Shown piece by piece: positions 1-11,265 of a stretch of 64,000 nt of DNA (position 1 is its first letter; each line of letters opens with the position of its first letter). The translations under genes were made by a program, and so were the position numbers. The DNA lies in contig CM054059.1 in NCBI GenBank assembly GCA_028641055.1, positions 106,466,263 through 106,530,262 on the forward strand. Direction: 5' to 3'. Source of the DNA: Alopecurus myosuroides (Eukaryota; Streptophyta; Magnoliopsida; Poales; Poaceae). Under the pieces are notes generated by a model. That model saw nothing but the letters and a program-made list of their open reading frames with translations, did no database searches and was not told the DNA's origin.

Positions 1-417
1 TTCCTCAAGCGGGGGCGCCGAGGTGGCTATTTTATTTGCTCAATCCGAAGCTACCCTAGGGCGGGCGGGCCCAGAAACCTAATGGCGCACAAATATACAT
101 GTGTGCCACGAGAAGGAAATTTATCCGTGGCACACATATACCCATGGCGCGCTAACAACAGAGTACGCCACAGATTAATGGCAAACCTGTGGCGCATAGC
201 CTTGTTTCTGCACCATGGGTACATTGGCAACTTGATAAAGTATACTTGTGACGTACTTCCAGCAATGTGCGCCATGATTTTACTACATACATGTGCTGCA
301 GTTTTACTTCCGCGCACCATGAGTAAGGGTTGCAACACAGTGAAAACAACCCGCGACGCACGTTTTGGTATGTGCTCCAATAGTGATGATCCACCTATAA
401 GCTTTTTAATACTAGTG
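1..417. mobile_element. CACTA DNA transposon, right terminal part
   Basis: The segment ends in ACTAGTG at 411-417. The reverse complement of the end reads CACTAGTATTAAAAAGCTTA, then TAGG, which fits the plant CACTA terminal inverted repeat (CACTA start, A-rich stretch, AAGCTTATAGG). The 300 bp inside it hold many short repeats in both orientations built on TGGCGCAC / GTGGCGC / GTGCGCCA, typical of CACTA subterminal transposase-binding arrays. Small open frames here are by-products of these repeats. The left part lies outside the window, so the 3-bp target duplication cannot be checked. Confidence 0.8.
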
Positions 418-510
418 CTAGTACATCGTAGCTTGAAATTTTGACTTGATGGACGATCAAGAAATTTTGAGAATTAAAATTATCAAAAGAAAATAGCATG
501 AAATTGCGTG

Positions 511-610
511 GAAGCTGAATGACATGCCTAATCGGATATGTAGATGTCATATTTTGAGTGTGAGCTGAATAGTTTGCCTAATCGAATATGTTGATGTCAT
601 ATTTTGAGTG
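511..610 (+). repeat. 50-bp direct tandem repeat, two copies
   Basis: Units 511-560 and 561-610 are head-to-tail. Both contain AGCTGAAT, TGCCTAATCG, ATATG and GATGTCATATTTTGAGTG at the same offsets, with a handful of substitutions. A weak third unit may follow at 611-650. Confidence 0.85.
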
Positions 611-1517
611 GGAGGCTAATCCTTATATGTGAATGACATATCATAAGTGGTACTAGTGGAATTAATTAATTAGGGGTAATTATGGGAAAGGTAATGAAGT
701 TTAAATAAACATTACAAGTCGAGATATTTTATATCAGATTCTGAATAATCGGAATAGAACAAACCAAGAAAGAAGTTCTTGATTGAAAATATCTATATAA
801 AACATTTAGTTAATTTCTACACATTAAACAATGGTTGTAAGATATGTTGCATCCCTATGCCCAAGTCATAGATGGAAACATATATAACAATGTTACGTTC
901 TCGACGTGATGTGGCTCATGCTCTTGTGAAGAACATATGTTAAGATGAATTTGGCGAAATTCGTTGAGCCTGCAGTTAGGTACATATATCCCAGTGTTTA
1001 GAGAAAATTGAGGATATATTTCAACTCTGTAAAAGATGGTAAATATAACAGTAAATGTTACGTTAGAAAGTTTTGAACACCAACCTAGATGATTGAAAAT
1101 ACCAAAAATCGAAATAAGAGTGGTAGAAATATCAAACTGATGTGCAAAAGGGTATCAAAATATACTTTGATCTAGAAGTACATATATACTTTAAAAGGAA
1201 TAAGTATAATATATTGGTACACACAGAAAGTCCGTTCTCCGATTAACTGTGTTTCTGGTGCACTTGACTAATCAAGAGTAATAATAAGCTCATGGGAAAC
1301 AAAAGTCTCACTTAGTTTCCAAATATATATATCGTTAAAAATTATCAGAATGATGTCAAACAAGGTGATATCAATGATTTACAAAAAACATACGGAATTG
1401 TATGGTACAGGTCGTTGAGGAAACCTCTTCCACAAGCAATCATGACCAGAAACACTTATGAGATAAGATGTTATGATTAAGTAGTAAAATGCAGCTATTT
1501 TATTTGTACTCTAGTGC

Positions 1518-1527
1518 AAATGGGAGA
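1518..1527 (+). other. Copia polypurine tract
   Basis: AAATGGGAGA directly precedes the LTR start. This is the plus-strand primer position of a Copia element and fixes the following LTR as a 3' LTR in plus orientation. Confidence 0.65.
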
Positions 1528-1528
1528 C

Positions 1529-2480
1529 TATTGGATTTATGCCCTAGAGGAAAATAAATTATGAATATTTATTGACGTATCTCATTAAGCTTATAATAAT
1601 TTTTATACCATTTTATAACTGTATTAATGAAGAATTTTAATACACGTGTGGTATGTAAACAAACTAGGTTCCTTAGTGAGCCTCGATACAAACTAGCTCA
1701 TTGGTCAACAGATGATCAAGATTTTCCGATCATGGACATTTTTGTTAATTGACAATGAGGTCATTTCATTGGGTGAATGATACGATGGATATACCCATCA
1801 TAAGTATTTTAACACGATCATGTCACGAAGTTCACTGTTGCAGTATTTAGAAAATATAGTATCCTAATACTTAAACCATGAGATCATATTTAATAACCAT
1901 CACCGAAAGTTGTTTAGAGTGTATCAACCGTCACACCATAACAGTGTGATCATAAAGGTGTACATCAGGTATTCCAAAGGAATGGGTTTAGGCGTATGTA
2001 TCAAGAGCGGGATTTGTTTATCCGCGCGACAGAAAGATACTTTGGGCCCACTCGGTGAGATAACATCCATAAAACCGCGCAACGCATGACTAGATCATAG
2101 GGATGGAAGATCACGGTAATGATTTAAGCAGATATTGTCGATAACAAGATTGAACATGGCATGGAAATGTCAACTACTAGATCTCAGACAAGAGATGTAT
2201 CAAATTGAATAAAATAAATAGATGTTTGTTATCGTTCAACGATATTTATTGGTGGAATGCACAAGGGCCATTCTAGGCATCCAAGTCCCGCTGATGATCA
2301 TTGGTCGGAGAGTGGTTTCGACCTGGAGTATTCTTGAACCGTACGGTAACACAATTAAGGTTTTGACGACGCTCGGAGATCGTTTTGGAATATATCAAAA
2401 TTATAGAAGTCATGAGATGGGAATCGGGAGGGTTCCAAGGAAGACTGAAGGAAGTTCGGAATGGTCCGAAAGGAGTTCCG
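1529..2480 (+). mobile_element. Copia (BARE/Angela-like) 3' LTR, part 1
   Basis: The segment begins TATTGGATTTATGCCCTAGA, a variant of the BARE/Angela LTR start (usually TGTTGG), and keeps later landmarks such as GGGCCCACTCGG (about 2044) and GAATGGTCCG (about 2459). It is cut at 2480 by solo LTR A; TTCCG (2476-2480) is the duplicated target. With parts 2 and 3 the LTR totals about 1,735 bp, which fits this family. The starting TA instead of TG is a decayed terminal dinucleotide. ORFs inside are not genes. Confidence 0.8.
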
Positions 2481-3452
2481 TGTCGCACCCGGACTTCTAG
2501 AGGATACTCGCAGTTCCGTTGAATAGTAGTGGATTGGATTACGGGGCTTACCGGCACCCGCATCTCTTACGAGTAGGCCAACACACGTATGTGTGACAAC
2601 CAACCCCTATCTGTTCATCGTCTACGTAAACCATCCCATAGAAATCAGGATACTACCATTGACGTACTTCATACCATACACACATGGTACATCAACGGCG
2701 TTTAACAGAATGGTAGCACAACATATCTCTAAGACACAAAAGATGGAAATAAGTTGCAAATGGCTCTCACTAGAGCAGAGATAGCAAATACAATCATCTA
2801 GAGGACACATGTCCCAACTTAACATCAGTACATCACAGCGGAAGCATTCAACAGGTCAGAGTACAGACAAGATCCAAATAGGCTTAAGAAGCCGGAAACG
2901 AAAAGACGGAGCCCATCCACGAAGTCTCGGATCCTGCCCGGGTCCGCTATCTACTCGTCAGCAGCCTCGACGAGCTCCACGTAGTAGCCACCATGGGGAT
3001 CCTCGGAAACATAGTCTGCGGAAACCACAGCCCCAAAGGGGTCAGTACATAAACGTACTGGCAAGCAAGACTCACAGTTCACCAAAGTGTAACCCGTCAT
3101 CACCAAGCACAGATGCTTTGGGTTCAACGGAAGGAAGGGTGATATAAAAGATGCGGCAGCGGGCTGCACTAACCAACTACAGATACATACTACAATTTCC
3201 GGCTATCAGAAAGGAGATAAGATAGCGTATCGTAACCAACTACAACTAACCACCAAACAAACCCATCCTGGATCTCGCCCCTTATCCAAAGAGGCAATCC
3301 GAGGATAACTCACACAGTTGGATTAATGATGGTTCAGGTTATTGTGTCAATAAACCTATTACTAGTCAAGTTATTATAGTTAGGTGTAAGTTGTCTGAGT
3401 ACTTGTTAGCCAGTACTTTCACCAAGTCGTCACATAACCGCGGACAACACGG

Positions 3453-3480
3453 CTTCTCGAGAAGATTCATCCCTGCAGGG
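3453..3480. promoter_or_regulatory. Paired palindrome module in LTR A
   Basis: CTTCTCGAGAAG (3453-3464) is a perfect 12-bp palindrome. CCCTGCAGGG (3471-3480) is a perfect 10-bp palindrome. Their centres are 17 bp apart. The same pair, at matching position and spacing, occurs in the other Gypsy LTRs of this window. The function is unknown. Confidence 0.75.
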
Positions 3481-5444
3481 TGTGCTCCAGTACCCGTACA
3501 CACTCAAGCCACCAACTAAAACTCAGGTTGGCTTGACACGACTCGAACCATCTCTACATCCTGTCCTAGGAGCCACGGAGCTATAAGGTCCCGGCCAGTC
3601 CGACCTAACCTAAGCGCAAGGGTGAAAACCACACCCCCCGGCACCACAGGCCTCGCCCTATATGCATCATCATCATCATAATCATCACCAACAGTAACCA
3701 TGGGAGCGACCCATTCATGCTTATGCGCAAATGGAACACCCGAACTAAGTGTGGCTCTTCGGACAAACTGCGGATCAGGTCAAAGTCGAGGGGGGTTCCA
3801 TACTACCACCCGGATGCGGTGAGCACGCTCATCATGGATCAGTAGACAAGACCCTTTTCCTAATTAGGGTCGACACTAGCAGGCCTCAAAACCACGCCGG
3901 GCCTCCTGCCGGTGCCTTATCATCAAATTATTATTACCCAACATTAACAGGTTATTGTTTAAACATCGAGCCCCAGAACATAAGTAACATGGTAATAGAA
4001 AGTAACTAACAACAGGCTCGAGCAAAAGCAACCCTAAGCATGCTAGTATAACACATGCACAAGCAACGGGGTTATAGGAGTGGAGGTGAGGCAATATCAG
4101 GTTTAAAGGATAACATGTGGTAGGATCGAACAGAAGCAACGATTCATAGGGCTAGCAGAATAGACAACGGAAAGTATCGGTATCCAATGTTGAAAGGAAC
4201 ACGATGGTTCATGTGAGTGAATACTTGCCTGCAAGCTCAGCAGCCTGGTACTGAGCTAAATCCTCTGAAGGGGTGTCGTAAGGATCGTTGGTCTCAACGT
4301 CGTCGTCTATTCGAGAAGAAGCAAACAAACAACGCAGAGAGACAAACAATCAATAACATGGCATAATGCACAATCATGGGATGATGCATGTCAATTTAAT
4401 TGATGCATCAAAAATAAACTAGTTGACATGGTAACATAACATAATTAAATGGACCTATATGCAATTTGGGGTTGCATATGGAAAGCCCATGAATTTAGGT
4501 TGAAATAATTGTTTTACAACTAATCAACAGGTGAAAGTGTATTAGCATGATGCATGGATGAGGAAAACAGAAAAATAACAACAATAGAATCAATTGGAAA
4601 TAAGGTTTACCAATTTTGGAAATTTATTTATTAAGTTATGGAATTTTGGTTCCTTAAAGGTGTTACACAAGCATTTGTTGTTTTCACCCATTTAAATTGT
4701 TCAAAACAGATAACCAAGTTTATATTTGAAAAGAATACCAAATTTTAGTTGGATTACATGTTTCAATTATTGAAAAAGGAAATACAATGATTTAATTATG
4801 AATTAAACAAGTTTAGACAAGATTTAAATGAATTTAAAACAAGTATGAATATTATTTGAATTTTATTTGTTCAAAACATAAATCCAAATTCATATTTGAA
4901 AAGCTTATGTTTTTTTGGTTTGAAAACATATTTTATATGTTCAAAAATAATTTGATGTGAGCAAGTTATGAATTTAGCAAATTTAAATGATTTAAACAAG
5001 GTTTAAATTATTTAAGAAATTTGAATTATTCAAATCATGAAACAAAATTTATATTTGAAAAGGTGGTTTAATTTGACATGGAAAACATATTTTATTTGTG
5101 TTATTTGAATTAAGTTTGAATTATTTATGCATTTAATCAAATTTGGAATGATTTGTTGGAATTTGAAATTTGAAAATATTTAAAATGCTCAAAACAGAAC
5201 ACAAATGACTTAATTAGATATAGAATTAAATTTGGTATGGAATACATATTCAAAATGTTGAATTTGGAGTTGTAATTAATTAGTTATGCAATTTTGAAGT
5301 GTAGGTATTAAACTGCCATTTTATTTAGTGGCCAGGGGCTTAAAAAAAACGTTACAGGGACCTAGAAAAATATCTACAAGGACTTGTGCGAAAATAGGGT
5401 GCTGTGTTGGATCTGAAAATAAATAAAAAAGTTTTGCTGCTACC

Positions 5445-5520
5445 GTGCGGGGGAGGGATTCGAACCCGAGACCCCCTGTGCGCGCGGCGAGGGCATAGCC
5501 ACTGCGGTGGCTGAGCGCTT
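5445..5520 (-). other. tRNA-like segment within LTR A
   Basis: Read on the minus strand, GGTTCGAATCC (plus 5456-5466) is a perfect RNA polymerase III B-box (T-arm) match. An A-box-like CAGTGG lies about 33 nt before it, the spacing of a real tRNA. No convincing anticodon stem or acceptor pairing is seen, so it is not called a functional tRNA. Homologous segments are at 44738-44810 and 49418-49490. Confidence 0.55.
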
Positions 5521-6753
5521 CTGATAGGGTATGTGCGCGAATGATTTTAAGGTGTGCTTCGGCCTGACTGTCGAAACTGAAGTTCAGATCAGCGAACTGC
5601 ACGCACGGGCAGATCGCTCGATGCTGCTGTGTGTGCGTCGCTGCCGCTGCTGCGAGGGGTGCGGTGGCCGGCGTGTGCTGTGGGGCGGCATGTGCGGTTG
5701 CGGGCCGTGTGCGTTGGTGCCGGAGAGGGAAGGGAGAGGGAAAGGAGTGAGGAGGCGGCTCACCTCGCTGACGAACAGAGGAGCGGTCGGTGCAGCCGGT
5801 GGGGGGCGACGGTGGCGGAAATAGAGGATGGCGGCGGCGCTCCGGTGAGCCCCCGTCTCCAACGAGTGGCCGAGGAGGACGAGGGGAGTGTGGCGTTTCC
5901 GTTCCCGGCCCTAACACGGCCGGGCGGGCACCGGTGGCGCGGCGATCGCCGGAGCTATTGCGGTGGCAGTGGGGGTCGGTGGTGGTCGAGTTACAGAGAA
6001 AAGGAAGGAGGGAGAGAAAGAGAGAGAGGAGGAAGACGACGCTCGAGGGAGAGAGGGGTGGAGAGAAATTAGGGCAAGGAGGGGAGCTCGAGGGCAAGGA
6101 TATAGGAGGAGGGGGTGAGCTCGGGACCGTTCCTTCTCTGAACTGTAAACGTGGACATAGCGGATGCTCGTCCGTACAGAGGTTAGGGGTGACCGTGAGG
6201 GGTACCAGGCCTAGGGCAGTTGGGCTGGCCCAATTGGCTAGTTGCTCTATTCCCCCTCTCCTTTTCTCTTTTATTCTTTTTCTGATTATTACTTTTTTTT
6301 GCTGCAAATGAAAATAGAGAGAAAAAGGAGAGGTTTGTGCTAGGGAAAATTTGTAATGATTTATTTTTGTAACAACACCTTAAGATAAACTTTTGTTTTC
6401 CAATTATTTTTAATTTATGGTGTTGTTTGGAAACAAATGATTTTAAGTGAATTTTTGATATTAATGAATAAGTGAAACTTAATCAATGTAAAGTGCTTAA
6501 TTTCAAGTTTTAATGGAACAATTTATTTTTTTCTTTTGTAGTTTTTATTTGAAACATGTAACATAACAAGTATGAACAATAATTGATTTGAATTTGGTTT
6601 GAAATCATATAGAAAACAAATGGAATCAAATGAAATAAAATGCAAAACAATGCAAACAAAAGCAATGACTATGATGACATGATGCAAAACAATATTAAAA
6701 CAAGAAACAAACATTCTAAAGGGAGATTTTCATACTTGGGATGTTACATTCCG

Positions 6754-7360
6754 GAGCCATATAAATTAAATAATATGTAAATATATTAACTAATAAATTA
6801 AATATATTTCAATATTAATTTAATAGTAAATAAAGGAGAAATAAATAAAACGGGGATCAACCAACATGTTTGGTGCCCTCCGGAGGAGAGGCCATGCGGT
6901 GGTCACCGCCCCCCTTGATGGGCCCTAAGGGCCCATGCGGCTAGGCCCTAGTGGCCAGCCGCACCCCCCCTTCCCCCTCCTTTGTTTAGTCCCACATGGG
7001 GGAGCCAAGGGAAGGGCACACCCCCTTCCTCCTATATAAAGAACGTCATATTCATTATTTTAATTAATTAACTCAACCGTTGAGGCTAGCCCCTCCACGC
7101 ACTTTCAGCTCCCCCTCTCCCGTAGTCCGTGGCCCCAAGTTAGGGTTGTGTACGTGAGATATTACTTCACCCCAGCACACCGTCATGCTGCGGGGATTGC
7201 ATCCAGAAGATCTACTTCCACAATCTCGGCTGGGTCGGAAAGACCGAGAGTCGTCGTCAAGCACCGTACGTATACGAGTACTCGGAGACACTGCATTTAC
7301 GGCGCTAAGACCAGCGTCGTTGCACCAAGTTCATCGCCGACACGCCAAGTCCTAAACGAC
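6754..7360 (+). mobile_element. Copia LTR, part 2
   Basis: This continues the LTR from 2480 after solo LTR A and its duplicated TTCCG. It includes a TATA box with CCTCCTATATAAAG just before the presumed transcript start, as expected for a Copia U3/R junction. It is cut at 7360 by solo LTR B; ACGAC (7356-7360) is the duplicated target. Confidence 0.8.
7032..7041 (+). promoter_or_regulatory. Copia LTR TATA box
   Basis: CTATATAAAG follows a C-rich stretch. Its place within the reassembled LTR fits the core promoter of the Copia element. Confidence 0.6.
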
Positions 7361-10300
7361 TGTCACGACCCCGGACCCAAAGATATACATACTGTTATGA
7401 GCTCCTAGATATGGACCCACAAGGGCTTCAGGGTTACCATCCCCGGCCGCAACAAACAACGGCAAGCAGACCGGATTCATCGGCACGCATGCCGGATCAC
7501 CACGGTACTACTACTCCTTGTGTCCACGCTAGTCATAACCAACTATGCATATCAAAGCGTCCACGAATTGAATGAAACTGCAGGAAACGGGACCAAAGAT
7601 ATACAGAGCTGCTATGTGTCCAGAAAGTGCAACAACAATCGAGGGTTACTCGGGTTACCTAGCCCCAGGCCGAATCACATCGGCAGGCGTGCTCGGAAAT
7701 GGATCATCGGCTCCACAACCCCTCAACTGCGACAACTATGCAGGCATAGCCAAAACTTTATAACAATGAGCTCGAAACCAACAACCGATCAAAGCAACAC
7801 TCTAGACATGAAGCTTTATTAAACAGGTGTTACTAGAGTATAGCTTACAACCAGAGGTCACACGTCCCAACATTACATCAGAGAACGGATGACAAATTAT
7901 GTTGCTAATCAACAAGAACCAAAAAGGCCTAAGAGGCCGCAACATAAGGCGACGTCCCAGCCCATAGATACCAGTCTGCTACCTGGGAACCCCAAACTAC
8001 TCGTCGATGTCCATGTTGAAACACCACCGATGAGAGGAACTCCACCTAAACCAAGTTGAAGCAAACATGAGTACGGGAGGTACTCAACAAGACTTAGTTA
8101 ACCTATTATATATCTGCTTCTTTTAGAAAGAGTTATGAAGGTTATTTTGCGTAAATCCGTCTTTGTTTTCCAAGTTGAGGGAGGAATAGCACGTCTCATG
8201 AAGTATTTTGAAAACAGATGAGAAAGCTACTCAACTAATGATATCATCATCTTTAAACCACCAAAACATATCAGTACCTCGTGCTTCAAAGATCACCACC
8301 TCAAGTTGTTCCGGTAACTCATGCTACAAGGTAACTCCTCTCGGCATCTCCGAGGAGGCATCCTTCATTCGTTATCAACAAGTTTTAGTCATTCCGTTCA
8401 AGTTATCTATGATCACAGAATCCGTCACCAAGTCGTCCTTAACCGCGGACACGGCTTTTCGAAAAGATTTAACCCTGCAGGGGTGTACAACTTTAACCAC
8501 ACGTACCAACCAACTCTTAATGCCAGAACGTTGGCACTATTCCGGGAAGTGCCGGCAGATGGAGGTTGACCACGACCTTTCCCTTGCTTCGCCTATTCCA
8601 TGAGTCGCTCCGAGTAGAGATGGACCGCCAATAGGGAGTGGCCATCTCCTGCCGGGTCTCTATCGTTGTGCGCAATGCTCGACGGTTACCTACCCGCAGA
8701 GCGCCGATACATCCCCACATCCTAGTTTTGAAAGTGTTTTAATATCCCCGCAAATCCAAATGGAAAACCCGAACTAGGAGACTCATGGAGCAAACTAGGC
8801 AAGTTGAGACCGAGGGGAATCCAATCCCCGTGTGGATGCACGCTCAGTCTTGGCTCGAAGACGAGTACTCGCTCCTAAGGGCATGAACGAGACAACCACC
8901 ACAGACCCTCTGTGGTCTCGTCATCCACACCTTTAAATCATATTAAACAAGTATCTCTTAACTTACCACTACTTCCTGCCATACTAGATTATTTCGTAAC
9001 TCTGATTCATCAACCAGATGGAGCACAGATAACAGGCATGTATGACTAAGCACATCATATTTCAGGCTTTGGCGATGCACACAAGTGAATCTATAGCTTC
9101 TAGGAGTAGTGGATCAGGATAAGTAGGCTATGCATAATATAGGACAACTCTAACTACCGGCACAAGATACATTGGAATCAAATGCATTGTACGAGAGTCA
9201 AAACAAGTCTTTCGAAACCATATATGGGCAGATAAGAGGTTATGCTTGCCTTGCTTCAAGAAAACCAGAGAAAGTCTTCAGGAATAAGTGCTTGACTTGT
9301 AGGTTAGGATCAAGTATTCGTCATGCCGTTGTCGATCTTCTCTTCGGAGTCACATTCTACCGATCATAAGCAAAACACCGGAAGAGAAACCACAATCAAA
9401 CATGGCATCGATGCAATGCACAACATATATTCATGAGCAAGCTAATGCACTAAAATAAAGCCCTAACCATGTTCGATGGGTTGCTAGGGTTCATATGTCA
9501 GTTATGCAGTTTTATTGAAATTAGCCCGAAATAGACCCCGGAGGGGCAACTCGGGCAATTATGAAAGTGTGTACAATTTTAATTGCTCAAATGGGTTTGA
9601 AAACATCATAGCTAGATTGCATTTGTCATTTTGAGCAATTTGGTATATAACTTGTAATTTCTAATTTTATTGACTAAAAACTTATTTTTCTATTTTTAAA
9701 TGAATTAACCAACATTAAAATAATGCTCATTTTTGAACTTTGTCAAACATGTATGAAGATGACATATTTGGGTAGAGAATAATTTTCTGGACAATTTAAA
9801 TATTTTTCCATATTTTTCTGAGGTGTAAAACATTAGTTATTGAATTATTAGAAGTAATTACTTCTCTGGAATTTTTAAACATTTTCTGATAAAATATAAA
9901 AAGGATAATGACGTCACGATGATGTCGGGATGACGTCCTCAACGCCCAAATTGGCTCTGCCGGCGAGCAATCGCTCAACCGAGCACGAATTTGCCCGAGG
10001 GGTGCAGTTCACTCGGTACAGGGGCTCAAGGCGAGCCATTAGGTGGCAGCGCCGCTGGAGTTGGGTCGCCGAAGGCTCGTCGGCGTCCATTCGCGCGGCG
10101 GCGGGAGCAGCTGCACGGCTGCGGAACGATACAAAGGGGGAGAAAGCGAGGGAAGAGCACCGGCGTGCTCAGGAGCTCGCCAGAAAGCCGACGGTGGGGA
10201 CAGTGAGGCTCGAGGTGGCCTCAATCGACGACGCCACGAGGAGGAGGCCATCGGACGGAGTTGAAGAAGAGGGCGTGATTCCGGCAATTCCAGCCGTCCC

Positions 10301-10949
10301 GGGAAGCGGCGTTCGACTCAGAGGTAGAGGAGAGAATGACGGGGCTAGTGGTGGCTTCAAATGCTCCGGGGATGGCCGGAGTCGACGGCAAAATGCGGCG
10401 GCCGGCGAGACAGTAGGTTTAAGGTTTCGGGTTCAGAGTGAGAGAGAGAGCACAACGAGCGAGTGGGGAGAGGGGTGGAAGAGCACGGCGTCGAGGTGGA
10501 CATCCACAGCGGCACACACCCAGCAGGAGGTGGCAAAGGGCAGCAGCGGCGTCGACACACAACTGCTCCTACTGTCCGGAGGTAGAAGACAAAGAAGATT
10601 TTCCACAAAACCCCCTGGGTTTGGGAATATTACAAAGGAGCATTTTTCTTTAGAAAAACAGACATAAACCCATGTTTTCAGGGCCTTCTTGCAAGAACAA
10701 AATTTGGCAAAAATAAGATTTGAAAACCTTATCAAATTTTCAACCACACCATGTTTTTGTTTGGTGACATTGAAATATTTTTCAGTGCAAAATTTTGAAA
10801 CCCTCATTAAGTAGCATTTGTGTATTTTTCTCAAACCATTTAAATTCATAATTTAAATTGGTTGAAACATGCTTAAATTTTTATTTTCATGCATGTATGA
10901 GATGGCCACAACACCACACACCATAATTTAGCAAATTTGGGATATTACA
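7361..10949 (-). mobile_element. Gypsy solo LTR B (3.59 kb)
   Basis: It runs from TGTCACGACC to GATATTACA, with a perfect 5-bp duplication ACGAC at 7356-7360 and 10950-10954. It is a solo LTR of a Gypsy family related to, but distinct from, LTR A. The orientation is taken from the shared palindrome module and matching ends. A GC-rich block at 9950-10600 creates several long open frames (up to 245 aa) that are low-complexity and judged non-coding. Confidence 0.88.
8455..8482. promoter_or_regulatory. Paired palindrome module in LTR B
   Basis: CTTTTCGAAAAG (8455-8466) and CCCTGCAGGG (8473-8482) are both perfect palindromes with centres 17 bp apart. Compared with LTR A, both sides of the first palindrome changed together (C to T on one arm, G to A on the other), so symmetry is kept. 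Confidence 0.75.
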
Positions 10950-10954
10950 ACGAC

Positions 10955-11130
10955 CTTGAGGTCGGTTACGTCGTCTTACTTAACAACGTTTGTGCCGGAA
11001 CGTAATCCCCGCTTTTCGGTCAACAAGGGTAATGTCGCCAAAATTTGCTCGTTACCGCATTACTAATAGATAGATCCTGACTAAGTTTTAGCGTAGGTTA
11101 GTTAGATTTTTTTTTTCTGCTACGAACCCA
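10955..11130 (+). mobile_element. Copia LTR, part 3 (3' end)
   Basis: The last 176 bp contain TTTGTGCCGGAACGTAATCC and CCGCTTTTCGGTCAACAAGG, near-identical in layout to the BARE/Angela LTR tail, and end in CTGCTACGAACCCA. No primer-binding site follows, which confirms that this is the 3' LTR. The terminal duplication cannot be checked because the 5' LTR is absent. Confidence 0.75.
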
Positions 11131-11265
11131 TACTGCTGATAAGCAGGACCTCAAGTGACCACGTCTTTCAATACATCCGCAGCACGGTGACTGTCGACGA
11201 GTGTTTCAGACGTATTCGATGACTGTATAATGCCATGTGGTGACTACGGCGTGCGCTAGCCGGAC
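11131..11265. other. Low-copy flanking DNA, left of hAT
   Basis: 135 bp between the Copia LTR end and the hAT element, with no feature seen. The last 8 bp (11258-11265, AGCCGGAC) are the target copied by the hAT insertion. Confidence 0.5.

Larger units (their letters stand above)
418..1528 (+). mobile_element. Degenerate 3' internal region of a Copia element
   Basis: AT-rich DNA without usable reading frames lies between the CACTA end and a Copia LTR. The last bases (about 1507-1528, GTACTCTAGTGCAAATGGGA then GAC) match the conserved pre-LTR stretch of BARE/Angela-type Copia elements, so the whole block is read as the decayed 3' end of such an element. No recognisable Pol motif survives. The assignment of the left 600 bp is by position only. 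Confidence 0.5.
2481..6748 (-). mobile_element. Gypsy solo LTR A (4.27 kb)
   Basis: It runs from TGTCGCACCC to GATGTTACA and is flanked by a perfect 5-bp duplication, TTCCG at 2476-2480 and 6749-6753. No internal region or second LTR is present, so it is a solo LTR left by LTR-LTR recombination. Long stretches (for example around 3170-3480 and 4700-5100) match the 4.18-kb LTRs at 41903 and 46582, so it is a diverged member of that family; by homology it is on the minus strand. It contains a paired palindrome, a tRNA-like segment and a GC-rich block (5600-6130) whose 328-aa open frame is low-complexity and not considered coding. An ATC-rich run lies near 3664-3690. Confidence 0.88.

Noticed and set aside
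5321..6307. 328-aa open frame on the minus strand and overlapping plus-strand frames of 147 and 173 aa
   Set aside because: They lie in the GC-rich block of solo LTR A, are Pro/Ser/Arg/His low-complexity, have no domain, and open frames exist on both strands; this is compositional openness, not a gene.
9930..10667. 245-aa plus-strand frame and opposing minus-strand frames
   Set aside because: Inside the GC-rich part of solo LTR B, with low-complexity translation on both strands.
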